NCBI GenBank assembly: GCA_934454635.1
Contig: CAKSFR010000007.1
Span: forward strand, 62,001-126,000
Source: an uncultured Ruminiclostridium sp.
GTDB lineage: Bacteria; Bacillota; Clostridia; Oscillospirales; Ruminococcaceae
Length of the DNA stretch: 64,000 nt
Direction of reading: 5' to 3'
Shown piece by piece: positions 41,903 to 50,110 of this stretch; position 1 is the first letter of the stretch, and each line of letters begins with the position of its first letter. Under the pieces are notes generated by a model. The model ran no database searches. It was given only the letters and a program-made list of their open reading frames with translations, and was not told the DNA's origin. Position numbers and translations under genes: made by a program.

Positions 41903-42628
41903 TTATTTTATTCCGGCAAGGTCGCGGATAACCTCGCCCGCAAGGATAAGTCCCGCAGCCGAAGGTACGAACGCCGTGCTTCCGGGGATAGTCCTGCGCG
42001 TCCCGACAGGCTTTTCGTTCGTCAGGCTCAAATCGGGAGTTCTTGGAAGCTCGCGTGAATAAACCACTTTAAGCCGCTTGACTCCGCGCTTTTTCAATTC
42101 ATATCTCATCACCTTCGCAAGCGGACAAACCGACGTCTTGTAAATATCGACAACCTCGAATGCCGACGGGTCGAGTTTATTTCCCGCACCCATTGAACAG
42201 ATTATCGGAGTTCCCGCTTCCTGCGCCTGCATAACCAGACCTATCTTCCCCGTGACGGTATCAATCGCGTCGATAACGTAATCATAATCGGAAAAGTTAA
42301 ATTCCGCTGCTGTTTCGGGGGTGTAGAACGTTTTAAACGTCTTTATTTTCAGCTCGGGATTTATGTCCAGAAAACGCTCGCGCGCAACATCGACCTTATA
42401 TTTGCCGACCGTGCTGTGAAGCGCGACAAGCTGGCGATTCAGATTTGAAACACTCACCGTATCGCTGTCAATGAGGTCAATCGCGCCTATTCCGCTGCGG
42501 ATAAGGGCTTCCGCCGCGTGTCCGCCGACGCCTCCTATTCCAAAAACAGCGACGCGCGCCGCAGAAAGACGATTTAACCCCTCTTCGCCAAGTAAAAGTG
42601 CAGTTCGCGAAAATTCTTCTTTAATCAT
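41903..42628 (-). CDS. tcdA: tRNA threonylcarbamoyladenosine dehydratase
   Basis: The 241-residue E1-like enzyme cyclises t6A to ct6A at tRNA position 37 using ATP. The nucleotide motif FGIGGVGGHAAEALIRSGIG, the DSDTVSVSNLNRQ segment, DAIDTVTGKIGL and the CPLAKVMRYELKKRGV segment are characteristic of TcdA (YgdL). It starts at ATG 42628 after GAGGTG and is monocistronic between two terminators. Confidence 0.93.
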   Translation of the reverse strand: MIKEEFSRTALLLGEEGLNRLSAARVAVFGIGGVGGHAAEALIRSGIGAIDLIDSDTVSVSNLNRQLVALHSTVGKYKVDVARERFLDINPELKIKTFKTFYTPETAAEFNFSDYDYVIDAIDTVTGKIGLVMQAQEAGTPIICSMGAGNKLDPSAFEVVDIYKTSVCPLAKVMRYELKKRGVKRLKVVYSRELPRTPDLSLTNEKPVGTRRTIPGSTAFVPSAAGLILAGEVIRDLAGIK

Positions 42629-42640
42629 ATTTTCACCTCA

Positions 42641-42676
42641 AAAAAAGTCACTCCCGACGCTCCGGAAGTGACTTTT
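42641..42676 (-). terminator. Terminator of rpsO-pnp
   Basis: AAAGTCACT-CCG and CGG-AAGTGACTTT arms (42644-42655, 42663-42674) are followed on the minus strand by TTTTTTTGAGG. Confidence 0.85.
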
Positions 42677-42691
42677 CGCATCTTGTGTTTA

Positions 42692-44815
42692 TCAGCCCTG
42701 CTGAGCCTTTTTCTTTGCTTCGATATCGGCAAGAGCTTCCTTACGGGAAAGACCGATCTTGCCCTGATTGTCGATTTTGATAATCTTTACGATAATCTGG
42801 TCGCCGACGTTGCACACGTCCTCAACCTTTTCAACACGTCTGTTTTCAAGCTCGGAGATATGAACCATGCCCTCCTTGCCGGGAGCAAATTCAACGAACG
42901 CGCCAAATTCCTTAACGCGAACTACCTTGCCCTTATAGATAGCGCCGATTTCAGGCTCGGTAACGATAGACTTGATAGTTTCGATACAAGCGTTAGCCTT
43001 ATCGCCGTCCTGTCCGCAGATAAATACATTGCCCTCTTCGTCAATGTCAATCTTAACTTCAAAGTCAGCGCAAAGCTTCTGAATAACCTTTCCGCCCGTT
43101 CCGATAACTTCGCGGATCTTATCAACCGGCACCTTCATGTTCATCATTTTGGGCGCGTACTTGTTGACTGTCGGGCGCGGAGCGGGAATAGCCTTGAGCA
43201 TAACCTCATCAAGAATCTTTATACGAGCCTTGTGAGTCTTTGCGAATGCGTCCTTGATGATTTCGGGAGTAAGACCGTCGATTTTAAGATCCATCTGGAT
43301 AGCCGTGATACCCTTGTGAGTACCGCCAACCTTAAAGTCCATATCGCCGAAGAAATCCTCAAGACCCTGAATATCAACCATTGTCATCCAGCGGTCGCCC
43401 TCGGTGATAAGTCCGCAGGAAATACCCGCAACAGGAGCCTTTATCGGAACGCCCGCGTCCATAAGCGAAAGGGTCGAGCCGCAGATAGAAGCCTGCGAAG
43501 TCGAGCCGTTCGAGGAGAGAACCTCGGATACAAGGCGAATTGCGTAGGGGAATTCTTCAACGGACGGGATAACAGGCTCAAGAGCGCGCTGTGCGAGCGC
43601 ACCGTGACCGATTTCACGGCGTCCGGGGCCTCTGCTGGACTTTGTTTCACCTACCGAGTACGCAGGGAAATTATAATGGTGCATATAACGCTTGGTTTCT
43701 TCCTCGTCAAGTCCGTCAAGGCGCTGAGAATCGCTTATCGGACCGAGGGTCGTAACGGTAAGAACCTGAGTCTGACCTCTTGTGAACAGACCCGAACCGT
43801 GTACGCGCGGGAGCAGTCCTACTTCGGAAGCGAGCGGGCGCATATCGTCCATGCCTCTGCCGTCAACACGCTTCTGCTCGTCAAGAAGCCAACGTCTTAC
43901 GATGAACTTCTGAAGCTTGTAGATACACTCGTCGATCATTCCCGCCTGATCGGGATACTGCGGATCAAATTCCTCGTGGATAGCGTCCTTGATAGGCTGT
44001 AAGCGTTCTTCGCGAATATTTTTATCATCGGTATCAAGCGCAAACTTGACCCGGTCGGTGTATTTGTTCTGAATCGCCTCGAACAGATCGTGATCGACCT
44101 CCATAGACGGGAAGGAGAACTTCGGCTTGCCGATCTCCGCCTGAATGCTCTTTATAAAAGGAATAATCGACTTGTTGATTTCTTCGTGACCCGCCATGAT
44201 AGCCTTGAGCATCGTATCATCGTCAACTTCGTTCGCTCCCGCTTCGATCATGACTACTTTCTTTTCGCTTGAAGCAACGGTAAGCTGTAAATCAGACTTT
44301 GCGCGCTGCTCGGCGTTCGGCATAAGCACGATCTCGCCGTCAACAAGACCTACGGAAATACCGCCGATAGGTCCGTTCCACGGAATATCGGAAATAGAAA
44401 CGGCGATAGAAGCGCCTATCATAGAAAGAATTTCGGGCTGAGTATCGGGGTCTGCCGCAAGCACGGTCATAACGATCGCAACGTCATTGCGCATATCCTT
44501 CGGGAAAAGCGGACGCATAGGACGATCGACAACGCGCGAGGTAAGGATAGCCTTTTCACTGGGTCTGCCTTCTCTTTTAAGATATCCGCCGGGAATCTTT
44601 CCTACGGCGTAAAGCTTTTCTTCATAGTCAACAGCCAGCGGGAAGAAATCCACTCCCTCTCTGGGCTTGGGGCTTGCGGTTACGTTTACCATAACGACTG
44701 TTTCGCCGTAGTGAACCCAGCAAGAGCCGTTTGCAAGTCCGCATACCTTGCCGGTTTCGACCATAAGCTCGCGACCCGCAAAGGTTGTTTTGAACGTTCT
44801 GTAATTCTCGAACAT
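42692..44815 (-). CDS. pnp: Polyribonucleotide nucleotidyltransferase
   Basis: The 707-residue phosphorolytic 3'-5' exoribonuclease has two RNase PH domains (about 10-230 and 310-540) with the helical linker between. KH (about 555-615, IREVIGTGGKVI) and S1 (about 622-695, GAIYKGKVVRVKEFGAFVEF) RNA-binding domains follow. It degrades mRNA as part of the degradosome. It follows rpsO, the conserved bacterial order, with a terminator between them that probably lowers read-through. Confidence 0.97.
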   Translation of the reverse strand: MFENYRTFKTTFAGRELMVETGKVCGLANGSCWVHYGETVVMVNVTASPKPREGVDFFPLAVDYEEKLYAVGKIPGGYLKREGRPSEKAILTSRVVDRPMRPLFPKDMRNDVAIVMTVLAADPDTQPEILSMIGASIAVSISDIPWNGPIGGISVGLVDGEIVLMPNAEQRAKSDLQLTVASSEKKVVMIEAGANEVDDDTMLKAIMAGHEEINKSIIPFIKSIQAEIGKPKFSFPSMEVDHDLFEAIQNKYTDRVKFALDTDDKNIREERLQPIKDAIHEEFDPQYPDQAGMIDECIYKLQKFIVRRWLLDEQKRVDGRGMDDMRPLASEVGLLPRVHGSGLFTRGQTQVLTVTTLGPISDSQRLDGLDEEETKRYMHHYNFPAYSVGETKSSRGPGRREIGHGALAQRALEPVIPSVEEFPYAIRLVSEVLSSNGSTSQASICGSTLSLMDAGVPIKAPVAGISCGLITEGDRWMTMVDIQGLEDFFGDMDFKVGGTHKGITAIQMDLKIDGLTPEIIKDAFAKTHKARIKILDEVMLKAIPAPRPTVNKYAPKMMNMKVPVDKIREVIGTGGKVIQKLCADFEVKIDIDEEGNVFICGQDGDKANACIETIKSIVTEPEIGAIYKGKVVRVKEFGAFVEFAPGKEGMVHISELENRRVEKVEDVCNVGDQIIVKIIKIDNQGKIGLSRKEALADIEAKKKAQQG

Positions 44816-44929
44816 CTCTGTTCCTCCTTTATTTTATTTGAAGGCACAGGCTTAGCAATAAAGTCAGCCTGAAAAAACTTTCAGACTCAATTTACCGCTA
44901 AAGGCGCTGTGCGCTTCTTAATTACTAAC

Positions 44930-44966
44930 GGTAAAAAGGGCAGAACAACAGAGCGCCGTTCTGCCC
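44930..44966 (-). terminator. Terminator between rpsO and pnp
   Basis: GGGCAGAAC (44938-44946) pairs with GTTCTGCCC (44958-44966), followed on the minus strand by TTTTTACC. Confidence 0.8.
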
Positions 44967-44981
44967 CTTCCGGTGCCATAA

Positions 44982-45248
44982 TTACTTACGGATACCAAGC
45001 TTAGCGATGATTGCACGGTAACGCTCGATGTCCTTCTTCTGAAGGTATGCGAGGAGGTTACGTCTGCGACCAACCATCTTGAAAAGACCGCGTCTGGAGT
45101 GATGATCCTTCTGATGAGTCTTTAAGTGTTCGGTAAGATCGTTGATTCTCTTTGTGAGAATTGCAATCTGTACTTCGGGAGAACCGGTATCGTTTTCGCT
45201 TGTGCGGTTCGCCTCAATAATCGCTGTTTTTTCGTCCTTGAGCATCAT
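44982..45248 (-). CDS. rpsO: Ribosomal protein S15
   Basis: The 88-residue 16S rRNA-binding protein shows the S15 four-helix sequence [26 protein letters not shown] in short form and [22 protein letters not shown] start it at ATG 45248 behind GAGGTG; in-frame codons further upstream belong to the leader of about 110 nt, which could host S15 autoregulation. Confidence 0.97.
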   Translation of the reverse strand: MMLKDEKTAIIEANRTSENDTGSPEVQIAILTKRINDLTEHLKTHQKDHHSRRGLFKMVGRRRNLLAYLQKKDIERYRAIIAKLGIRK

Positions 45249-45364
45249 GATAAATACACCTCTTTTAAAATTTTGCATACACATAGCAAAGGGCAGCAGT
45301 GTTTCTCCGTGCGGAGCATAAGCCGCAATGCCAAGTATATGTTGCTGCATAACGCAGTAGGTTT

Positions 45365-45393
45365 ATTATAGCACAAACGCACGGGTTTGTAAA
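45365..45393 (-). promoter_or_regulatory. Promoter of rpsO-pnp
   Basis: Minus-strand TTTACA (45388-45393), 17-bp spacer, TATAAT (45365-45370). Confidence 0.8.
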
Positions 45394-45449
45394 TACTTTT
45401 TTAAAAAATACGGAAATTTTTTTCTTTTTTATATTTTTTCAGAAATATA

Positions 45450-45478
45450 TTGCAAAAATGCTCGAAATGTGATAAAAT
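45450..45478 (+). promoter_or_regulatory. Promoter of corA
   Basis: TTGCAA (45450-45455), 17-bp spacer, TAAAAT (45473-45478). Confidence 0.7.
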
Positions 45479-45502
45479 AAATCTATAAATTGCGTGAAAG
45501 GA

Positions 45503-45597
45503 ATGGTTGATTTTTATGACAGCAAACGACCCCGTCGGGCGAAAATATTTTAATACCGCGGAGTAGGCTGTCGGGAGATAGCCGCCCGCTAAAAGGA
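45503..45597 (+). promoter_or_regulatory. Candidate structured corA leader with short upstream ORFs
   Basis: GACAGC (45518-45523) pairs with GCTGTC (45567-45572), and CGGGCG (45536-45541) pairs with CGCCCG (45583-45588). The pairs interleave and could form a pseudoknot ending just before the ribosome site. Two overlapping 16-codon ORFs begin at ATG 45503 (after GAAAGG) and ATG 45516. A leader peptide or ion-sensing RNA controlling Mg2+ uptake is plausible; no known class is recognised. Confidence 0.45.
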
Positions 45598-45604
45598 GAA
45601 GGCT

Positions 45605-46540
45605 ATGCTCAGATTTTATAAAACCGGAGAAACCGCGATCGAAGAAATCGAGGGTATTGAAGCCGGCTGCTGGATTTCGGCGACCGCACCCACCGAAGCC
45701 GAAATAACGCGACTTGAAACCGACCTCGGAATCGACCGAGACTTTATCCGTTCCGCGCTCGACGAAGAAGAAAGCTCGCGTATCGAAAACGACGAGGGGC
45801 AGACGCTCATCGTCCTTGACTACCCTGTCGCGGAGCGCATGGAGGACGACGACCAGACGTTTTCCTACTACACAATGCCTATGGGCATTATCCTTACGGA
45901 CAGTTATGTTATAACCGTAAGCCTGAAAGAAAATTCCATTATAGACGATTTTGCGAAAGGCGTTGTAAAAAACGTCAGAACCCAGTTCAAAACGCGCTTC
46001 ATTTTCTGTCTGCTGCTTCGTATCGCGGCGAAATATCTGCAATTCTTAAAACAAATCGATAAGATATTCAACTATTCGCAAAAGCAAATGCACAAGTCCA
46101 TGAAAAACAAAGTACTCTTCCAGTTACTCGGGCTTGAAAAATCGCTCGTCTACTTTTCAACTTCCCTCAAATCGACCGAAAGCGTGCTTGAAAAGCTGCT
46201 CCGCGGACGCATCATAAAGCTCTACGACGAAGATCAGGAGCTGCTCGAGGACGTTCTCGTCGAGGTAAAGCAGGCTATCGAAATGAGTAATATTTACTCA
46301 AATATTCTCTCAAACACGATGGACGCTTACGCGAACATTATCTCCAATAACCTGAACCAGGCTATGAAGATACTGACGGTAATGACTATCGTTTTGGAGC
46401 TGCCGAACATCGTGTTCAGCTTCTACGGAATGAATACGGTCGATTTGCCGATGCCGTATACATGGTTCTCGACGCTCGTCGCCGCCGTTCTCGCGGTCGT
46501 CGTGTGCGTGATTCTTATGAAAAGCAAGTTCTCAAGGTAA
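45605..46540 (+). CDS. corA: CorA-family divalent cation transporter
   Basis: The 311-residue protein has a large cytoplasmic N-terminal domain (1-245), including a long helical stalk, then two C-terminal membrane helices. The signature YGMN (near residue 275) directly follows the first helix. CorA pentamers import Mg2+ (or Co2+/Ni2+). ATG 45605 follows AAAAGGAGAAGG. The gene stands alone with its own promoter, a structured leader and a strong terminator. Confidence 0.92.
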   Translation: MLRFYKTGETAIEEIEGIEAGCWISATAPTEAEITRLETDLGIDRDFIRSALDEEESSRIENDEGQTLIVLDYPVAERMEDDDQTFSYYTMPMGIILTDSYVITVSLKENSIIDDFAKGVVKNVRTQFKTRFIFCLLLRIAAKYLQFLKQIDKIFNYSQKQMHKSMKNKVLFQLLGLEKSLVYFSTSLKSTESVLEKLLRGRIIKLYDEDQELLEDVLVEVKQAIEMSNIYSNILSNTMDAYANIISNNLNQAMKILTVMTIVLELPNIVFSFYGMNTVDLPMPYTWFSTLVAAVLAVVVCVILMKSKFSR

Positions 46541-46560
46541 ACTGAAAATCCATAAAAGCT

Positions 46561-46590
46561 AAGGCTGCGGGATCTCCGCAGCCTTTTGTT
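46561..46590 (+). terminator. Terminator of corA
   Basis: AAGGCTGCGG (46561-46570) pairs with CCGCAGCCTT (46576-46585), followed by TTGTTTTTG. Confidence 0.9.
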
Positions 46591-46619
46591 TTTGCCGTTT
46601 TTCCGAAAAATCTTTTGAC

Positions 46620-48962
46620 TTATTCGGAAATGAGCTCTCTTACCTCGACCGTCTTTATCTTACGCGCCGCAATATACGCGAAAACGAAGAAGCTCAGGCA
46701 AACCGCAAATGCGGGCAGGATTATCGCCTGCGGCGTAAAGTCCGTGAGAAAATCCACAAGCCCGATAGTTTTCATAAGCGCGGAAAGCATAGGTCTTGTT
46801 GCCAAAACCGAAACAATCACGCCAATAGCCGAACCGACCGTCGACACAAGCGTAAAGCGCAGTGCGAATTGCAGCCGCAGCACGCGCGACGTGAACCCGA
46901 CTGATTTCAGTATGCCGATGTCGGTGCGCTCGCGGGCGAAAGCCTTTGCGCAGAGCATACTTACAACAACTGCCGCAAAAACAATGGAAACGCCGAATAT
47001 CGCCCATATCATCGTGTTGAGCAGAATGTCGATAAGGTCCGAAAGTCCGCTGCCCTTGTCAACGAGCGTTATTTCGCCGTATTCTTCGCCGTGGCGCTCG
47101 TTCAGCATATCGAAAATCTCCGTCACATACGGCTCGTCTGAAGCCCTTACAGCCGCATTTAACGGTGAAAGTCCGAGAATGCTTCCGCCCTCGAAATTCA
47201 TGCACATGATTCGCCCAAGCTCGTTAGCCGACTGATAAAAACCGGTAATTATGAACTCCGCAGAATGATCTCCTTGACTGAGCGTTACCGTATCTCCTAT
47301 TTTTTTATTCATTTCCTCAGCAAAAATTTTCGTGACAGCGATCTCGTTGTCGTACTTCGGCATTCTGCCGTCGGTCGTCTTTATAATTTTATTTGGATCG
47401 TCATAGACCTCGCACGCAAACTCAACGTTATCGGCGTTTATGTAGTGATAATTTGAAAAAAATACATCTGCGTTTTCATCTATCGAAAGTATCTCATTGC
47501 GCAGCGGCTGCATTTCCTCGGCGGAAACGTTCTTTCCGAAAACAATTTGTATATCGCCGCTTGCCCCGAAGATGGCTTCGGAGTTAAGCCCCTGCGTAAG
47601 CATAATAATGCTCATCATGAAAAAAACGAGTATCGAAGTTATCACGCACGCACCAATGTAGTTTTTAAGCCGTGAGGTGAGGTTGCGCAGAGCAATAAAA
47701 AATGCAAGCGGCTTTTTGCGCACTCTTACGTTCAGAAGGCTGTCGAAGTGAACTTCCTCCGTTCCGCCCGAAACCGCGCGAACGGGAGAGATCCTGCCTA
47801 TTTTTCTTGTTGCGGCAAATGTGAAAAGAACGCAGACAAGAAGTATCGCTAAGCTTATTGCCGAGCATTTTAGCAGAGAAATGCTGCCGTCCGTAAGAAT
47901 ACCCGTTATCGGCACGAAAAGTCCGCCGAGAACCATTGTGAGCGGTATTGAAGCGATAAGTCCGACAACGGTTCCTATAATGCACGCCGCCGTGTACTGT
48001 ATAATATAAACGATACGGATATCGCCCTTTGTGAAGCCCATAGCCTTGAGTATGCCGAGGTTGACATATTCGGTTTCGACCGCCGAGCTTATGCTGTTGT
48101 TCATTGTTATAAGTACGACGGTAAGCAGCAGTGCAACAAAAACATAAAGGACATTTGTGCCGACGTCCGTCATTATACTTGTAAATCCGATAGAGTCTAT
48201 CTTTGATATTGAAATAAAAGAGTCTGAGATAAGCCCGCATTTTTCGTTTATTTCTTTTTTCAGTTCAGTCACGCTGAGCGAGCCTGTGCCGTAAACGCTG
48301 ACCGCCTTTGCGCGTGCAAGGATCTGCATTGCTTCATTTTCCGTGCCGGCATTTTCTTCCCAAAGCTCCTTAAATTGTTCATCGCTTATCAGAATGAGTT
48401 TTGTGCCAATTACCGACGCACCGAGAAACGGCTCCTGATAAAATCCCTTTACGGTAAGAATTTCTTCGCCGCTGTTTGTTCTGAATTTAAATTCCGAGCC
48501 TATCTTGCAGTCGCAAAGCACCGTGAGCGAATACGGAACGTAAACCTCGCCGTATTTTATTTCGGGTTCATTTTCAAGAAAGCCGCTGCCGCTTTCGTTA
48601 AAAAAGCTGTATTTGCCATTTTCTTTTGCTAAAAAACGACAATAAGGCGTGAGTTCTTTGCCGTCAACATACGCGGATATGTTCAAATTAAGACCATCGT
48701 CAATCCTGCTGCGCGCGACATTTTCGTCCGCTTCAAGCGCGCTTATAATTTTTTCATCAAGTCTTTTTTCGGAAATGATCGAAACGAAATCGGCCGTGTC
48801 AGCTTTTTCAAGTGCGGAGTTCAGCGCGCGCGAAATATTGTCGTTGTTGCTCAAAGTGACCGAGAAAGAGAGCGTAATTATCGCCATAAGCGCGATAATG
48901 CTGCGGAACGCGCCCTTTTTATATCGTATATTTTCTTTAAGGAGAGTTAAAATCGCTTTCAT
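46620..48962 (-). CDS. FtsX-family ABC transporter permease
   Basis: The 780-residue permease has the duplicated FtsX layout. One helix (about 15-35) is followed by a large extracellular domain (about 40-255) and three helices (about 265-390). A second unit follows with a helix near 425, an extracellular domain (about 455-640) and three terminal helices. This is the MacB/LolC-like mechanotransmission type, used for antimicrobial peptide resistance, lipoprotein handling or signalling. Partner ATPase and two-component genes lie directly upstream. No substrate can be assigned. Confidence 0.9.
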   Translation of the reverse strand: MKAILTLLKENIRYKKGAFRSIIALMAIITLSFSVTLSNNDNISRALNSALEKADTADFVSIISEKRLDEKIISALEADENVARSRIDDGLNLNISAYVDGKELTPYCRFLAKENGKYSFFNESGSGFLENEPEIKYGEVYVPYSLTVLCDCKIGSEFKFRTNSGEEILTVKGFYQEPFLGASVIGTKLILISDEQFKELWEENAGTENEAMQILARAKAVSVYGTGSLSVTELKKEINEKCGLISDSFISISKIDSIGFTSIMTDVGTNVLYVFVALLLTVVLITMNNSISSAVETEYVNLGILKAMGFTKGDIRIVYIIQYTAACIIGTVVGLIASIPLTMVLGGLFVPITGILTDGSISLLKCSAISLAILLVCVLFTFAATRKIGRISPVRAVSGGTEEVHFDSLLNVRVRKKPLAFFIALRNLTSRLKNYIGACVITSILVFFMMSIIMLTQGLNSEAIFGASGDIQIVFGKNVSAEEMQPLRNEILSIDENADVFFSNYHYINADNVEFACEVYDDPNKIIKTTDGRMPKYDNEIAVTKIFAEEMNKKIGDTVTLSQGDHSAEFIITGFYQSANELGRIMCMNFEGGSILGLSPLNAAVRASDEPYVTEIFDMLNERHGEEYGEITLVDKGSGLSDLIDILLNTMIWAIFGVSIVFAAVVVSMLCAKAFARERTDIGILKSVGFTSRVLRLQFALRFTLVSTVGSAIGVIVSVLATRPMLSALMKTIGLVDFLTDFTPQAIILPAFAVCLSFFVFAYIAARKIKTVEVRELISE

Positions 48963-48974
48963 TTTCGCCCTCCG

Positions 48975-49736
48975 TTACCATTCCATTGCGCTGAGCCACG
49001 AATTAACCTGAACCTCGCGGCTTTTTTCATCTTCCGCGCTGTACGGCGGAAGGTCGATGTCGCCTATGACCGCCCCGTCGGCGATATAGATTATCCGCGT
49101 TGCACGAAGCGCCGCGCGGACGTCGTGCGTTACCATAAGTATGCTCTGCCCCGCCGCGTTCAGCTCACTGAGCAGGTTCAGCACCTCGATCGTGTTTCTG
49201 CGGTTAAGCGCGCCTGTCGGCTCGTCGGCAAAAAGCAGCTTCGGTTCGCTCACGACCGCTCTCGCGATCGCGCAGCGCTGCTGTTCACCGCCCGAACACT
49301 GCGACGGAAGATGTTCGGAAATGTGCGAAATCCCCATTTTCTCAAGCATTTCACGCGTGCGCGAATCGGTCTGCGCCGCCGTCCTGTTTTTGTTAAGATA
49401 TCCCGGAACGGCAATATTCTCAAACAGCGAGAGATTGCTGACAAGGTGCATCTGCTGAAAAACAAATCCGAAATCCCCACAGCGAAGTGCGGAAAGCTCT
49501 TTTTCGGACATTTTTACTAAATCCCTGCCGTCGTAAATCACCTGTCCGCCCGTCGCCCTGTCCATTCCGCTGAGCGAATAAAGAAGCGTTGATTTACCCG
49601 AGCCCGAAGCTCCCATTATTACCGTAAAGTCACCCTCGTAAACGTCGAGGTCGAGATTGCTTAAAATATGATTCTGAACGCCGTTGTGCGCAAATGACTT
49701 GCACAGTCCCCTTGCGGATAAAATTGTTTTTTTCAT
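48975..49736 (-). CDS. ABC transporter ATPase (LolD/MacB type)
   Basis: The 253-residue ATPase has Walker A GASGSGKST (about 41-49), the FVFQQMHLV Q-loop, signature CSGGEQQRCAIARA and Walker B LLFADEPTGALNRRN, the last typical of the MacB/LolD/BceA group. It pairs with the FtsX-type permease 12 bp downstream. The GGAGG site precedes ATG 49736. Its promoter carries a tandem 11-bp repeat that fits control by the response regulator encoded upstream. Confidence 0.93.
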   Translation of the reverse strand: MKKTILSARGLCKSFAHNGVQNHILSNLDLDVYEGDFTVIMGASGSGKSTLLYSLSGMDRATGGQVIYDGRDLVKMSEKELSALRCGDFGFVFQQMHLVSNLSLFENIAVPGYLNKNRTAAQTDSRTREMLEKMGISHISEHLPSQCSGGEQQRCAIARAVVSEPKLLFADEPTGALNRRNTIEVLNLLSELNAAGQSILMVTHDVRAALRATRIIYIADGAVIGDIDLPPYSAEDEKSREVQVNSWLSAMEW

Positions 49737-49763
49737 AAAGACCTCCTGTTGCTTTCTGCTTAC

Positions 49764-49797
49764 ATTTTACCGCAAAAGTTATTAAGAAGTAATTAAG
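49764..49797 (-). promoter_or_regulatory. Promoter with tandem 11-bp response-regulator-like operator
   Basis: Minus-strand TTACTT (49787-49792), 17-bp spacer, TAAAAT (49764-49769). On the plus strand AAGTTATTAAG (49776-49786) and AAGTAATTAAG (49787-49797) are contiguous direct repeats with one difference, overlapping the -35. OmpR-family regulators bind 10-11-bp direct repeats of this kind. Confidence 0.65.
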
Positions 49798-49910
49798 AGA
49801 TCACTGTAATCGCGGATTTTTTCGGAAAAAGTTTTCCTTTTACAGCCAATCGTTCACATCTCAGGGCTTGCCGCAGGCTGCTCCGGCGCACTTAGCGAAA
49901 GCGGCGGGAC

Positions 49911-50004
49911 GCGGGCGCACGGCGCAGACTTCGTCTGCGCCGCTGCGCGGCTTCGCCGCGCAGCCCCTGCGTTTTGCTCCGCAAAACGCAGGGCGTGCGC
50001 CCGC
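49911..50004. repeat. Structured GC-rich element C1 (three-arm four-way junction)
   Basis: The outer stem GCGGGCGCACG (49911-49921) pairs with 49994-50004 over 11 bp. It encloses hairpins at 49922-49940 (8 bp, TTC loop), 49942-49964 (10 bp, TTC loop) and 49965-49993 (12 bp, CTCCG loop). Only C49941 is unpaired at the junction. Confidence 0.9.
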
Positions 50005-50017
50005 CCCGCCGCGGTGA

Positions 50018-50097
50018 TGCGCACGCGCGCCCGATTTGCGAAGCAAATCGGGCACAGACTGCGAAGCCGACGAAGTCGGCTTCGCAGCGCGTGCGCA
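50018..50097. repeat. Structured GC-rich element C2 (two-arm junction)
   Basis: The outer stem TGCGCACGCGC (50018-50028) pairs with 50087-50097 over 11 bp. It encloses perfect hairpins at 50029-50053 (11 bp, GAA loop) and 50060-50086 (12 bp, GAA loop), separated by six unpaired bases. It ends 14 bp past the stop of the histidine kinase gene. Confidence 0.9.
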
Positions 50098-50110
50098 AGG
50101 TCCGCCGCTT

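Larger units (their letters stand above)
49737..50110. other. Intergenic region with operator and two structured elements
   Basis: This 374-bp gap between the histidine kinase and the ATPase genes contains a promoter with a tandem operator (49764-49797) and two adjacent GC-rich junction elements (49911-50004, 50018-50097). Reading frames through the GC-rich part are low-complexity and are not called. Confidence 0.7.

Noticed and set aside
45486..45604. M-box Mg2+ riboswitch upstream of corA
   Set aside because: The leader is too short and lacks the conserved M-box segments.
45401..46042. 213-codon minus-strand frame opposite corA
   Set aside because: It is the antisense of a clear corA gene.
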